63,495 nucleotides of DNA from Prochlorococcus sp. AG-402-N17. GTDB taxonomy: Bacteria; Cyanobacteriota; Cyanobacteriia; PCC-6307; Cyanobiaceae. Made by a program: the position numbers and the translations under genes. Each line of letters opens with the position of its first letter. Position 1 is the stretch's first letter. The notes under the pieces were generated by a model, which searched no databases, was not told the DNA's origin, and saw nothing but the letters and a program-made list of their open reading frames with translations. Location of the stretch: the NCBI GenBank assembly GCA_003216455.1, contig QCIV01000004.1:1-63495 (forward strand), in the 5' to 3' direction. Positions 33,598-42,786 of the stretch are shown piece by piece.

Positions 33598-34584
33598 GTG
33601 AGATTCCATATTCAACAAGAAAGTGATATACCAGCATCTACTCAACTAAATAATCAAATTTGTTTCGCAATTGCAGCAAGACATTATCCGCCGGGACACA
33701 GACTTCCAAGTACGAGGCAACTTGCAATGCAGACTGGACTCCATCGGAATACTATAAGCAAAGTTTACAGACAACTAGAGATGGATGGAGTTGTTGAAGC
33801 AATAGCTGGATCAGGTATCTATGTCAGAGATAATCTTACTAAAAGAGAATTTACAAAATCACTTAACTCTAAAGATAAAATAAGTAAAGCACCAGATCAA
33901 GAAGCAAAGAAGGTTATTGACAACTTGATAAGTCTTGGATTCACCTTACAAGAGACGAGAGAGATATTGAACAATGAAATTGATTGGCGTATTAAGTGCG
34001 GATCAAGAATCATAGTCAGTACTCCTAGAGAAGATATTGGAGCTTCTATGTTAATAGCAGAAGACCTTTCTACAACAGTTAATGTACAAGTAGAAGTTGT
34101 TCCTATGGAAGAATTAGAAAAAGTTTTGAGTAATTCAAATAATGGTACGATTGTCACAAGTAGATATTTTTTACAGCCTCTAGAAAAAGTTGCTAAGCAA
34201 CATGGAGTTCGCGCTATTGCAGTTGACTTGAGCGACTTTCAAAAGGAATTAAAATTTCTCAAAGAATTAAATGCTGGAAGTTGTGTAGGTATCGTAAGCA
34301 TAAGTCCTGGTTTATTAAGAGCAGCGGAAATCATTATACATAGTATGCGTGGTAATGAATTAATGCTTATGACAGCAATCTCAGACAATAACAGTAGATT
34401 ACTCTCACTTTTAAAGGCTTCCAACTTTGTAGTGTGTGATGGACCTAGTCTATCAGTTGTAGAAAACATATTATTAAAAAATCGTTCTCAGTTGATGAGA
34501 TTACCTCAAATAATATGTGCTAAAAATTACTTAAGTATCGAAACAATAAATCAATTAAAAAAAGAAATAGGAGTTATTAATTAA
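33598..34584 (+). CDS. plmA: GntR-type transcriptional regulator PlmA
   Basis: PlmA is a GntR-family regulator confined to cyanobacteria; in other species it contacts PII and PipX and links nitrogen and carbon signals to transcription. The 328-residue protein has the N-terminal GntR winged helix (RLPSTRQLAMQTGLHRNTIS, KVYRQLEMDGVV) preceded by the PlmA-like opening HIQQESDIPASTQLNNQI, and a long C-terminal domain that is neither FCD nor UTRA. The start codon is GTG at 33598. It sits between infC and cysE; cysE starts 3 bp later, which may couple it to sulfur and amino acid metabolism. Confidence 0.88.
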   Translation: MRFHIQQESDIPASTQLNNQICFAIAARHYPPGHRLPSTRQLAMQTGLHRNTISKVYRQLEMDGVVEAIAGSGIYVRDNLTKREFTKSLNSKDKISKAPDQEAKKVIDNLISLGFTLQETREILNNEIDWRIKCGSRIIVSTPREDIGASMLIAEDLSTTVNVQVEVVPMEELEKVLSNSNNGTIVTSRYFLQPLEKVAKQHGVRAIAVDLSDFQKELKFLKELNAGSCVGIVSISPGLLRAAEIIIHSMRGNELMLMTAISDNNSRLLSLLKASNFVVCDGPSLSVVENILLKNRSQLMRLPQIICAKNYLSIETINQLKKEIGVIN

Positions 34585-34587
34585 ACG

Positions 34588-35325
34588 ATGGTATTGAAAA
34601 CTTTTAAATCAGATATAGCAATTATCAGAGAGAGAGATCCCGCCGCAAGAGGAATAGTAGAGATATTTCTTTGCTACCCAGGCTTTCAATCAATAGTTAT
34701 ACATAGGTTTACACATAAATTATGGCAATTAAAGATTCCTTTAATTCCCCGCTTACTCAGTCATCTTAATAGGCTAGTAACAGGTATTGAAATCCATCCT
34801 GGGGCAAAAATTGGAAAAAGGGTTTTCATAGACCATGGAATGGGCGTTGTAATTGGTGAAACTGCTGAGATAGGAAATAACTGTTTGCTTTATCAGGGAG
34901 TGACATTAGGAGGTACTGGTAAAAGCCATGGCAAAAGACACCCCACCTTAATGGAAAATGTTGTAGTCGGAGCGGGAGCAAAAGTTCTTGGATCCATCAC
35001 GGTAGGATCTAATACCCGTATTGGTGCTGGCTCAGTAGTTGTTCGAAATGTAGAGGGGAACAGTACTGTGGTTGGAGTTCCTGGCAGGGTAGTTCATCAA
35101 AGTGGTGTCAAAGTAAATCCCTTAGCACACTCTGCCTTACCAGATGCAGAAGCTAATGTGATAAAAAATTTAATGGATAGGATAGACTCTCTTGAAAATG
35201 AAATCCTTAAATTACAAAAGACTCTACAGTGTATAGCCAGCTCAGAATCTATTGATATTTCTAAACTCGGTGATTCTCAAAGTCTTAAAGACAAAGAAAT
35301 TTTAGAATTCCTTGGAGATGATTAA
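34588..35325 (+). CDS. cysE: Serine O-acetyltransferase
   Basis: CysE makes O-acetylserine, the carbon skeleton for cysteine. The 245-residue protein has an N-terminal helical domain and a left-handed beta-helix of hexapeptide repeats (IHPGAKIGKRVFIDHGMGVV, IGETAEIGNNCLLYQGVTLG), with the active-site His in DHGMG and the His in KRHPTLMENVVVG. The C-terminal tail is longer than in E. coli and helical, with an acidic end. It starts 3 bp after plmA, so the two are likely one transcript. Confidence 0.96.
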   Translation: MVLKTFKSDIAIIRERDPAARGIVEIFLCYPGFQSIVIHRFTHKLWQLKIPLIPRLLSHLNRLVTGIEIHPGAKIGKRVFIDHGMGVVIGETAEIGNNCLLYQGVTLGGTGKSHGKRHPTLMENVVVGAGAKVLGSITVGSNTRIGAGSVVVRNVEGNSTVVGVPGRVVHQSGVKVNPLAHSALPDAEANVIKNLMDRIDSLENEILKLQKTLQCIASSESIDISKLGDSQSLKDKEILEFLGDD

Positions 35326-35333
35326 ATCTTAAA

Positions 35334-38165
35334 TTAATTTTTTTCATTAACGTCAATTTTAGGTTGAAACATAAACATTGAATAAATAACATTTCGTCTC
35401 ATATTAGTCATCATTTCGAGAAACATATCATATCCTTCGTTTTTATATTCTATTAATGGATCTTTTTGACCATAACCCCTCAATCCCACTGATTCCCTCA
35501 AAGAATCCATGGATTGAAGATGTTCTCGCCATAAATTATCGATTTGCTGCAAAATGAAAAATCTTTCAGCTTCTCTCATTAATCCTGGACGAATATTTTC
35601 TATCTGTGATTCCTTTAAATCATAAGCTATTCGCAACTGCTCTTGAAGATAGTTTTTTAATTCTTCTATTGACAGTAAATTAATATCATCAGATTTAAGA
35701 TCATCTAATAAATATATAAATTCTTTGACTTTAGAAATTAATTGATCAATATTCCATTCTTCAGGAGGAAGATCAGGATTAATATAAGCATCTACAATTT
35801 CAATCATTGTCCTTTCTCCATATCCTATTACTTGTCGCTTTAAATCAATCCCTTTCAATACTCTTAGCCTTTCACCATAAACTGCCTTTCTTTGATTGTT
35901 CATTACCTCGTCGTATTCAAAAACTTGTTTTCTAATATCGTAATAGTAGGTTTCAACTTTCTTTTGAGCACTTTCTAGAGACCTAGTAAGCATTCCTGAC
36001 TCAATAGGCATATCCTCATCAACCCTAAAAGCATTCATTAGATTTGCTACTCTATCACCTCCAAAAATCCTCAATAAATTATCATCTAAAGATAAAAAGA
36101 ATCTTGTACTGCCAAGATCACCTTGTCTTCCTGCTCTTCCTCTAAGTTGATTATCTACTCTTCTTGATTCATGTCTCTCAGTACCAATAACATGTAAACC
36201 ACCAGCCTCTCTTACTTTTTCTTCTTCATGAATCAAAACTTTTTCATATTCTTCTTTCACATCAGACAAAGATTGTCTCAAAAGCTTGATCAAGTCATCA
36301 TCAGTTGGTGCTTTTTCTGCAGCTGTAGCTATCTTGTCATCAAGCTCCAAAATAGAAAGTTGTCTATCTCCCCAATTTCTAACAAGTTCATCAGATAAAA
36401 GAGAGAGTTTCTTTTCAATTGCTTCATCTAGTTTGCAAGGGAAAAGACTTGTTGAAGAATTTAAAATGTTCTTTTTCAAATTTGAACCAGCTTTTTTAGA
36501 AAAACCACCCTTAGATTTTGAATTTCTTTGTTTAGGTATTGGCGGCTTATGCTCATTATCAGGCTTGACTAACAAAGGAAATAAAATTTCTTTTAATTTA
36601 AGCCTTGCCATATAATCACTATTACCGCCAAGAATTATATCTGTTCCCCTTCCAGCCATATTAGTAGCAATAGTAACAGCACCTGCTCTTCCTGCTTGAG
36701 CAACAATTTCTGCCTCACGTTCAACGTTCTCTGGCTTAGCATTTAACAAATTATGTGGAATTTTTTCAGCAGATAAAAGTGAACTTAATAATTCACTTTT
36801 TTCAACACTTGTTGTACCAACTAAAACAGGTCTACCTTCTCTATGTATTTGTGCAGTTTCTTTAGCAACGGCTTTCCATTTACCAATCTCTGACTTAAAT
36901 ACTTGATCAGACCAATCTTGTCTCTTTCTTATTTGATTTGTCGGTATAACTGTTGATTCTAATTTATAAGTTTTTTCAAATTCAACCTCCTCAGTTTTAG
37001 CAGTTCCCGTCATTCCTGCTAAACCAGGATATAAAAGGAAAAAATTTTGATAAGTTATGGATGCTAATGTTTGAGTCTCAGGCTGAATTTTAAGACTCTC
37101 TTTCGCTTCTATTGCCTGATGTTGTCCATCACTCCAACGTCTTCCTGGCATAACCCTACCAGTAAATTCATCCACTATGACAGCCTCTTCGTTCTTAATA
37201 ATATAATTCACATCTTTAATAAATAATTCTTTGGCTTTTAAAGCATTAGTTATATAATGCGCCCAAGGATCTTGAGGATTATATAAATCATTAACTCCCA
37301 AATACTCTTCACATTTTGCAAAACCCTGATCAGTTAATATACAACTTCTCTGCTTTTCATCAACTTCATAATCGCCTTCTGGATCAATACCATCTTTACT
37401 TAATTCTTTTGCTTTGACTAATGCCAGAGATAATTCTGCAGCTTTTTGATATTTTTCTTGTGGTCTTTCAACTTGGCCAGATATGATTAAAGGCGTTCTT
37501 GCTTCATCAATTAATATTGAATCAACCTCATCAATTACGCAATAATTGAATTTTCTTTGCACTACATCACTAATATCGGTAGCCATATTATCTCTTAAAT
37601 AATCAAATCCTAATTCTGAATTTGTGGCATAAGTTATATCACAATCATAATTTTTCTTTCTCTCAACTGGATTCATATCTTGCTGAATCAAACCAACGGA
37701 TAAACCCAAAAAACGATGAACTTGTCCCATCCACTCTGCATCCCTTCTAGCTAAATAATCATTTACAGTAACAACATGAACACCTTTTCCCGTAAGAGCA
37801 TTTAAATAACAAGGTAATGTTGCGACAAGAGTTTTTCCCTCTCCGGTTTTCATCTCAGCAATTTGACACTCATTTAAGACCATCCCACCTATTAACTGCA
37901 CATCAAAATGTCTCATATCAAGAACGCGTTTACTTGCTTCTCTTACGATTGCAAAAGCTTTAGGAAGAAATTCTTCCAGCAGTTCTTTTTGTTTTTTTAA
38001 ATCTAACTCTGATGAAATCTTTGATTTAAGATTTTGAGTTTCTTTTCTAAGCTCATCATCAGTCAATTGAGAAATTTCTTCTTCTAAAAAATTTATGTCT
38101 TCCACTATTGGTTGATAGCGCTTTAACTTTCGTGTATTCGGGTCTCCCAACAAAAGTTTTAGCAT
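35334..38165 (-). CDS. secA: Preprotein translocase ATPase SecA
   Basis: SecA drives secretory proteins through SecYEG using ATP. The 943-residue protein has the DEAD motor with Walker [29 protein letters not shown] and [12 protein letters not shown], and the [20 protein letters not shown] helicase block. The cyanobacterial insertion between the two motor halves is present, with a basic patch ([20 protein letters not shown]). The C-terminus ends at [11 protein letters not shown], so the zinc-binding SEC-C tail of E. coli is absent, as is common in cyanobacteria. Confidence 0.97.
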   Translation of the reverse strand: MLKLLLGDPNTRKLKRYQPIVEDINFLEEEISQLTDDELRKETQNLKSKISSELDLKKQKELLEEFLPKAFAIVREASKRVLDMRHFDVQLIGGMVLNECQIAEMKTGEGKTLVATLPCYLNALTGKGVHVVTVNDYLARRDAEWMGQVHRFLGLSVGLIQQDMNPVERKKNYDCDITYATNSELGFDYLRDNMATDISDVVQRKFNYCVIDEVDSILIDEARTPLIISGQVERPQEKYQKAAELSLALVKAKELSKDGIDPEGDYEVDEKQRSCILTDQGFAKCEEYLGVNDLYNPQDPWAHYITNALKAKELFIKDVNYIIKNEEAVIVDEFTGRVMPGRRWSDGQHQAIEAKESLKIQPETQTLASITYQNFFLLYPGLAGMTGTAKTEEVEFEKTYKLESTVIPTNQIRKRQDWSDQVFKSEIGKWKAVAKETAQIHREGRPVLVGTTSVEKSELLSSLLSAEKIPHNLLNAKPENVEREAEIVAQAGRAGAVTIATNMAGRGTDIILGGNSDYMARLKLKEILFPLLVKPDNEHKPPIPKQRNSKSKGGFSKKAGSNLKKNILNSSTSLFPCKLDEAIEKKLSLLSDELVRNWGDRQLSILELDDKIATAAEKAPTDDDLIKLLRQSLSDVKEEYEKVLIHEEEKVREAGGLHVIGTERHESRRVDNQLRGRAGRQGDLGSTRFFLSLDDNLLRIFGGDRVANLMNAFRVDEDMPIESGMLTRSLESAQKKVETYYYDIRKQVFEYDEVMNNQRKAVYGERLRVLKGIDLKRQVIGYGERTMIEIVDAYINPDLPPEEWNIDQLISKVKEFIYLLDDLKSDDINLLSIEELKNYLQEQLRIAYDLKESQIENIRPGLMREAERFFILQQIDNLWREHLQSMDSLRESVGLRGYGQKDPLIEYKNEGYDMFLEMMTNMRRNVIYSMFMFQPKIDVNEKN

Positions 38166-38340
38166 AAGTCAAATTCCTTCAATAGCTAATCATATTACAA
38201 ACATTATAAATTAGTGCGTTACAACAGAATGAAGAAAACTATTATCTCTTTATTTTATAGAAACGATCAATATAAGGTATTTTAATTGAAGTCACAAAAA
38301 TAACCTAGCTGACATCACCTTTCAAAAATCTTTTTAATAA

Positions 38341-38796
38341 ATGAAAGAAATATCTCTAATCAAACATACCAAAGGAGCTTTAGGGTTAAGGGTTTTTGGC
38401 TTAGGTCCTAATCTTAAACCGACGAATGGATTAATTAAGCTACAAAAATTACTAGATAACAATGCTTTCTGGGCAAAAAATAGAACAATTAATGATCTAA
38501 AAAAATGTCTTGCTAACAGTGATGTCATAATAAGTCTTTGGGTAGGCAAGGAAATAGTTGGTTTTGGTAGAGCATTAACCGATGGGATTTACCGCGGAGT
38601 GCTTTGGGATATTGTTATAGATCAAAATCACCAAGGCAAAGGTTTTGGCACAATAATTGTAAAAAATCTTTTATCTTCTAAAAAAATTAAAAATACAAAA
38701 AAGTTATATTTAATGACGACAAATAAAAAATTATTCTATTCTCAATTTGATTTTCAAGAAGTTACTTCTCAAGATTTATTAATTCGTGAACTCTAA
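38341..38796 (+). CDS. GNAT-family N-acetyltransferase
   Basis: A 151-residue acetyltransferase-like protein. The acetyl-CoA pyrophosphate loop is visible as DQNHQGKGFGTIIV (Q/RxxGxG/A pattern), preceded by the beta-strand GVLWDIVID. The substrate is unknown; relatives act on small molecules or ribosomal proteins. It lies alone, divergent from secA (175 bp gap, nothing recognised) and convergent with the NTF2-like gene. It sits just outside the accessory island. Confidence 0.87.
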   Translation: MKEISLIKHTKGALGLRVFGLGPNLKPTNGLIKLQKLLDNNAFWAKNRTINDLKKCLANSDVIISLWVGKEIVGFGRALTDGIYRGVLWDIVIDQNHQGKGFGTIIVKNLLSSKKIKNTKKLYLMTTNKKLFYSQFDFQEVTSQDLLIREL

Positions 38797-38849
38797 AAAA
38801 CTTTTTATTTAAAAATTAAATAATTAAGAAATTCAATGTATCAACAAAA

Positions 38850-39281
38850 TCAAGAGACGAATTTACTATAAAGCCATCTTATAAAAGAACCTAAAATAGG
38901 AACTGGTCCAAAAGTTGGTCCACAAAAATCAAAATAATCTCTATGCTCTTTTATTAAGCCATTTTCACTAAATAATAAACGAGTAGTTCCAGGATAAATA
39001 AATTCTTTACCCATAATTTTTAAACCCATTGTCCATTCAACAAATCCACAATTTCCAGTTACGGAGATCGCATGAGTTTCTAAAAAAACATCATCACATC
39101 TTTTAACTAGCTTTTCTTGAGCTTTGATATAAGAATCTAGACCCTCTGTTTCCTGAGTTGGGTCAATAAAAATAACATTTTCATTATAAAATTCAGCCCA
39201 TTTTTGCTTTGTTGGTGCAGATGCACCATAAGGTTTAGTAAATAATCCCCTTAAATCCTCTATAGAAATTACTCTTGTCAT
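38850..39281 (-). CDS. NTF2/SnoaL-like protein
   Basis: A 143-residue protein with the cone-shaped NTF2/SnoaL pattern: an N-terminal helix, WAEFYNENVIFIDPTQETEG, then strands CGFVEWTMGLKIMGKEFIYP and KEHRDYFDFCG. Such proteins include small isomerases, hydrolases and binding proteins; which one applies here cannot be told. It is the last gene before the tRNA-Gly remnant, so it lies on the chromosomal side of the island boundary. Confidence 0.8.
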   Translation of the reverse strand: MTRVISIEDLRGLFTKPYGASAPTKQKWAEFYNENVIFIDPTQETEGLDSYIKAQEKLVKRCDDVFLETHAISVTGNCGFVEWTMGLKIMGKEFIYPGTTRLLFSENGLIKEHRDYFDFCGPTFGPVPILGSFIRWLYSKFVS

Positions 39282-39326
39282 TAAAAAATTTTTGCTATTT
39301 ATACTCTAAAAGATACAAATATTAAA

Positions 39327-39370
39327 AGCGGATTAGAAGATTCGAACTCTCGATTTCCCCCTGGCAAGAA
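39327..39370 (-). pseudogene. Decayed 3' half of tRNA-Gly (att-like remnant)
   Basis: The stretch matches the intact tRNA-Gly(GCC) at 54,812-54,883 in the same orientation: exact runs gcggat (acceptor end), gattcgaactctcga (T arm and loop) and tggcaag (anticodon loop), with substitutions and about one deleted base between. The match runs from the anticodon loop to the 3' end plus the discriminator, then stops; the D arm and 5' acceptor are absent. This is the expected leftover at the far end of an element that integrated in the tRNA anticodon region. It cannot fold as a tRNA. Confidence 0.82.
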
Positions 39371-39679
39371 GGGTATCATAAAAATTAAAAGCAGTTATGC
39401 TAATAATTTTTTAAGGCTATAATTGGGTTATTACTTTATTTCAGGAAATATGCCCTAGGCTGCTATGATAGTTTGTGGCCAGCTATGGTCAATTTTTCCT
39501 AACAAATTTGAAAACCTCCTTAACATGGCCTTAATCAGAACAAAATGAGATTCTTCCTTAAGAAAACTCCTAAAAAATGAGTTAAGTAAAGAATTCGGAG
39601 TTGAAAAACAATCCTCAAAAATTAAGTTATTAGGCCGAAATTATTATATGAATCAAGCTTTTTTATCTATTGCATAAGT
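39371..39679. other. Gene-poor island edge between tRNA remnant and first island gene
   Basis: About 310 bp without a credible gene. I translated the plus-strand frames and found only short fragments, for example a 42-codon open stretch ending MNQAFLSIA at about 39,676, with no start context or family signature. It may be eroded sequence from the integration end, including a lost recombinase gene, but nothing here proves that. Confidence 0.5.
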
Positions 39680-40342
39680 ATGAACATCATTATTCAAAAA
39701 CTCAAGAGAATTTATTGGTATATCAACCTCATTAACAGAACAATATTTAATCATGGGTTAATTAAAGTAACCGAAAATAAAGGTCAATGGAAAAAGAGGT
39801 ATCCCCCATTAAAATCACTTAACAAAACAGCAAAATTATTCAATCAAATTAATGGAAAAGTAATCGTTGAGATTGGCTCAGGAATTCATGGAAATTATTC
39901 CCAATATACAGGAGATAGCTGTTTAACATGGGCAAAAAAAACAAATGCTGAAGTAATAAAATGTGTAGATCTTGACCCTAAAATGGTAGAAGCAGTAGCA
40001 GAAGCTACGCAAGAATTTGATGCATTAGAAGCTGTCTTAGATGACGGTCTAGATTTTTTATCAAAAACTGAATTAAAAATTGATTTGCTTTTGCTGGATT
40101 TTTGGACCGATGAACCAGATGATTCATTTGGAAGTGGACGTGCAGAAAAATATTTAGAAGCCTACATGAATGGTAAAGATAAAATGAGCCCTAAGTCACT
40201 GATTCTAATAGATGATACCGATCATGCTCCGCCATGGAAGGATACCTACATAGTACCTGAAGCAAGAAAAGATGGCTTTAAAGTCATTTATGTTGGACGT
40301 CAAACTTTACTGGCTAGAGGTATTGAAAACCCAAATATTTAA
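39680..40342 (+). CDS. Putative class I SAM-dependent methyltransferase
   Basis: A 220-residue protein with the Rossmann-type SAM site: motif I VIVEIGSGIHGNYS near residue 58, acidic strand-2 end IKCVDLDPKMVEAV, and a motif IV-like IDLLLLDFWTDEP, later LILIDDTDHAPPW. The first 50 residues are helical and basic. It could methylate a sugar or other small molecule made by the nearby glycosyltransferases, but the substrate is not known. First gene of the island. Confidence 0.78.
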   Translation: MNIIIQKLKRIYWYINLINRTIFNHGLIKVTENKGQWKKRYPPLKSLNKTAKLFNQINGKVIVEIGSGIHGNYSQYTGDSCLTWAKKTNAEVIKCVDLDPKMVEAVAEATQEFDALEAVLDDGLDFLSKTELKIDLLLLDFWTDEPDDSFGSGRAEKYLEAYMNGKDKMSPKSLILIDDTDHAPPWKDTYIVPEARKDGFKVIYVGRQTLLARGIENPNI

Positions 40343-40468
40343 AACATTCATAATATATACAGAACTTTTTTGATAGCTAATAAAAAAACCAACTATATAG
40401 ACAAAGCCTCAACAAAATTTGAGTTCTTAGTGATAATATTTAATAATTATTTTTGAATATGTGTCTAG

Positions 40469-42064
40469 ATGGCCTTAATTCAACCCCCTATTGATCCTTC
40501 AAACTTAGAAACTGGCACTTGGGAAGAATATTGGATAAACTCTGATACCCCTACTGGGAATGGGTCATATTACTATGAAGCTCCTTCAGTTGATATAAAT
40601 GGAAATAGTGAATTATATGAAGATAATCATGGGATTTGGAGCGAATCAAATAGTGGTTACAAAGGATGGTGGTGGGCAAATGAAACAGATTTAACATATC
40701 AAGGAATAAATTATGATGGTCAAGCTGTAGCTGTTATCGACGCTGATCAGAATTCTATATATGACTCTAAAGTTGATTATGTATTGGGTTATGCTTTCGG
40801 TTGGGATAATGGAGGAACATCTGGGACATGGGATCGAACATCTGATTATGAAGGAATTTTTTCAGGAGGTGCATTTGGTGCTTTTAAAATAACGGTAGAA
40901 ATGGATTACAAGGGAAGTAATAAGGATGACACAGTTATTGGATCTACAAAAAACGATAACTTATTTGGCGCATTGGGTAATGATGAAATCTATGGTTATG
41001 AATTAAATGATAATTTATACGGTGGTTATGGTAATGATTCATTATATGGCGGAACCGGTAACGATACGATTGATGGAGGATTAGGTGACGATAAGATTGA
41101 TGGAGGATTAGGTGACGATAAGATTGATGGAGGATTAGGTGACGATACGATTGATGGAGGCTATGGCAATGATATAGCAGTTTTTAGTAAAAATTTTTCT
41201 GAATATTCATTTGCACTAAAATCTGGAAACCTTCAAATTACAGGTGCTGGAACAGATATTTTAAAAAATATTGAAAATATTAAATTTAATGATGTTTCAA
41301 AAAATCTTAATACGCTTTTAGAACTCGCAAATACAGCTTCTGGTTCTTCCGATTCTTCTGGTTCTTCGGATTCTTCTGGTTCTTCCGATTCTTCTTCATC
41401 TACACCAATTACAGATGGTATTGAGGTGGCAGAAGTTAACTCTTCATATACTGCAGATTCAAATGGATTTTCCAGTGTAAATGGTTCTGCTCCAGTTATA
41501 GTTACTGCATATACCATTGGTCAGGAAACAACTCTTGATTCTATTAAAGATTATGATGGCAATCTTCATGCTGGGGATAATTCAGCTGCGACCGCATCAT
41601 CTTATAAATATCAAGGATTGTTAGATGTAAATGGAGATGGAGTCTTTGAAGCTATCTTCACTAATAAATCATCAAAAAGATGGGTGACAGGAGAGGTTGA
41701 TTCCACAACAGGTCAAATTGATTTTGATGATAATGGTGCTGGAGGAACAACTAGAGTTGTTGGAATTTATATTGATCCATTAGTAACTTCTGGTGATGTT
41801 GTTCAATATAGTGATCATGATAGTCAATATAGATTTCGAAATGATTTAGAGATAGATAATTTGGTCGCTAAACATGCTGGAGATTATGATTCTGATGGTG
41901 TCCATGAGGTGTACTGGAAAACAGCTGATGGCAGCGCTTATCTAAGATCTTTAATGCATACAGATGGGAATATAAGATATGCAAACTATCAAAGTGAAGA
42001 GCAAATGAGTAACTACTTAACAAGTAATGGTTATAGCTCAGAAATTAGCAACATTGTTTCTTAA
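40469..42064 (+). CDS. RTX-repeat calcium-binding secreted protein
   Basis: A 531-residue acidic protein with no Sec signal peptide. Order: an aromatic, Gly-rich N-terminal domain (1-150) of unknown fold; about six GGxGxDxI nonapeptides (about 165-235, such as YGGYGNDSLYGGTGNDTIDG); a strand-rich bridge; a Ser/Asp linker of SGSSDS repeats (291-308); and a C-terminal domain (316-531) shared with the metalloprotease at 53,354. RTX nonapeptides bind Ca2+ and mark type I secretion substrates, fitting the ABC/HlyD pair in the same island. The C-terminal domain has Asp-rich Ca-loop-like turns (DVNGDGVFEA, DYDSDGVHEV). Possible adhesin or surface-layer protein; function inferred only. Confidence 0.88.
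   Translation: MALIQPPIDPSNLETGTWEEYWINSDTPTGNGSYYYEAPSVDINGNSELYEDNHGIWSESNSGYKGWWWANETDLTYQGINYDGQAVAVIDADQNSIYDSKVDYVLGYAFGWDNGGTSGTWDRTSDYEGIFSGGAFGAFKITVEMDYKGSNKDDTVIGSTKNDNLFGALGNDEIYGYELNDNLYGGYGNDSLYGGTGNDTIDGGLGDDKIDGGLGDDKIDGGLGDDTIDGGYGNDIAVFSKNFSEYSFALKSGNLQITGAGTDILKNIENIKFNDVSKNLNTLLELANTASGSSDSSGSSDSSGSSDSSSSTPITDGIEVAEVNSSYTADSNGFSSVNGSAPVIVTAYTIGQETTLDSIKDYDGNLHAGDNSAATASSYKYQGLLDVNGDGVFEAIFTNKSSKRWVTGEVDSTTGQIDFDDNGAGGTTRVVGIYIDPLVTSGDVVQYSDHDSQYRFRNDLEIDNLVAKHAGDYDSDGVHEVYWKTADGSAYLRSLMHTDGNIRYANYQSEEQMSNYLTSNGYSSEISNIVS
41069..41149 (+). repeat. Three tandem 27-bp repeats coding RTX nonapeptides
   Basis: Units start at 41,069, 41,096 and 41,123, each encoding IDGGLGDDK or IDGGLGDDT. 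The first two are identical and the third differs by one base near its end; a diverged fourth follows. The DNA identity shows recent slippage-type expansion of the Ca-binding repeat. Confidence 0.92.
41339..41392 (+). repeat. Three tandem 18-bp repeats coding SGSSDS linker
   Basis: The unit tctggttcttccgattct (SGSSDS) occurs three times in a row (41,339; 41,357; 41,375), with one silent change (cc to cg) in the middle copy. It makes a flexible, hydrophilic hinge between the RTX block and the shared C-terminal domain. The metalloprotease lacks this linker. Confidence 0.9.
41421..42012 (+). repeat. Duplicated C-terminal-domain DNA, copy 1 (copy 2 at 54,141-54,732)
   Basis: Direct repeat at an offset of 12,720 bp. 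By eye, 41,421-41,760 differs from copy 2 at about 7 of 340 positions and 41,839-42,012 is identical over 174 positions, yet the 78 bases between them (41,761-41,838) are strongly diverged while keeping length and frame. Such a mosaic fits gene conversion between the two genes. Confidence 0.93.
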
Positions 42065-42786
42065 ATAAGATCTTCTACATTATATATGCGCTTCGATTTC
42101 CATAACTCATTATAGTTATTAGTACCTTGACAACCCAACGACTTTAAATCACCTCCAGGGGCATTTTTATTAAATGCAAAGATTGACCCATCAGGCAAAA
42201 CCATTGCTTTGTTCTTTTTGTTATGAATGGGTGTTAATTCCATAAAATCGCCAATTATTACATTTTGATCTATTCCTATACTCGCTATTGCTTTCCCCCA
42301 CAATGATGGACCAGTTGGACATAAAGGTGTAAGTCCATAATAATTATTTTTCACATTATCTACTATCAGTTGTATTGCTTTTGAAAGTATTTTATTACCT
42401 GGTTTTGAATAAATTATCCCACCAGCACAAGCCCAAGAAGTTTGAGAATAATAATTTAAATCTCGAAAAAAAACTAAATTTGTGCTCTCATCAACCTCAA
42501 ATCTTTTATTTAACTTTAATCCAATATCAAAATACCAACCCCCAATTTGATATAGGATACAGAATCTAGCAAAATCGGATTTATAAGAAAATGGTACTAA
42601 AGCATTATATGTGTTTAAAACGTAAGACTCATAATATTTACCAAGAAAACTTTTTATTAAATCATCATCAAAAAGTTTTATATTATAATCGGGGTATAAA
42701 TCTCTTACCTTATTGCATTTTTCCTGTAAATCCTTGCTAAGACTATAGTCACCTTCATTGATAAATATTTGAGTAATGTTTGACAT
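42061..42786 (-). CDS. Glycosyltransferase with DxD-like motif (sugar-binding GT family)
   Basis: A 241-residue protein (start ATG at 42,786; a longer form from 42,843 would run deeper into the divergent gene). It resembles the Gly_transf_sug/OCH1-like group: SDFARFCILYQIGGWYFDIG is the family's nucleotide-sugar block, but the second Asp of the usual DxD is Gly here (DIG). It opens ITQIFINEGDYSLSKDLQ and ends with aromatic, Lys-rich sequence. It likely adds a sugar to a surface glycan. Its 3' end overlaps the RTX gene by 4 bp in convergent orientation. Confidence 0.82.
   Translation of the reverse strand: MSNITQIFINEGDYSLSKDLQEKCNKVRDLYPDYNIKLFDDDLIKSFLGKYYESYVLNTYNALVPFSYKSDFARFCILYQIGGWYFDIGLKLNKRFEVDESTNLVFFRDLNYYSQTSWACAGGIIYSKPGNKILSKAIQLIVDNVKNNYYGLTPLCPTGPSLWGKAIASIGIDQNVIIGDFMELTPIHNKKNKAMVLPDGSIFAFNKNAPGGDLKSLGCQGTNNYNELWKSKRIYNVEDLI

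Noticed and set aside
39327-39370. A functional third tRNA gene
   Set aside because: Only the 3' half is present and it carries substitutions and a deletion; no D arm or 5' acceptor strand follows.
39371-39679. Integrase remnant at the left edge of the island
   Set aside because: I translated the plus-strand frames and found only short fragments with no tyrosine-recombinase motif, so I left it as unassigned sequence.
41069-41149. CRISPR-like repeats
   Set aside because: The units are contiguous with no spacers and encode in-frame RTX nonapeptides in a long open reading frame.
41233-41517. Minus-strand Glu-rich open frame opposite the RTX gene, repeated at 54,019-54,237
   Set aside because: It is the reverse frame of the shared domain and the SGSSDS repeats; its repetition follows from the duplication on the plus strand.
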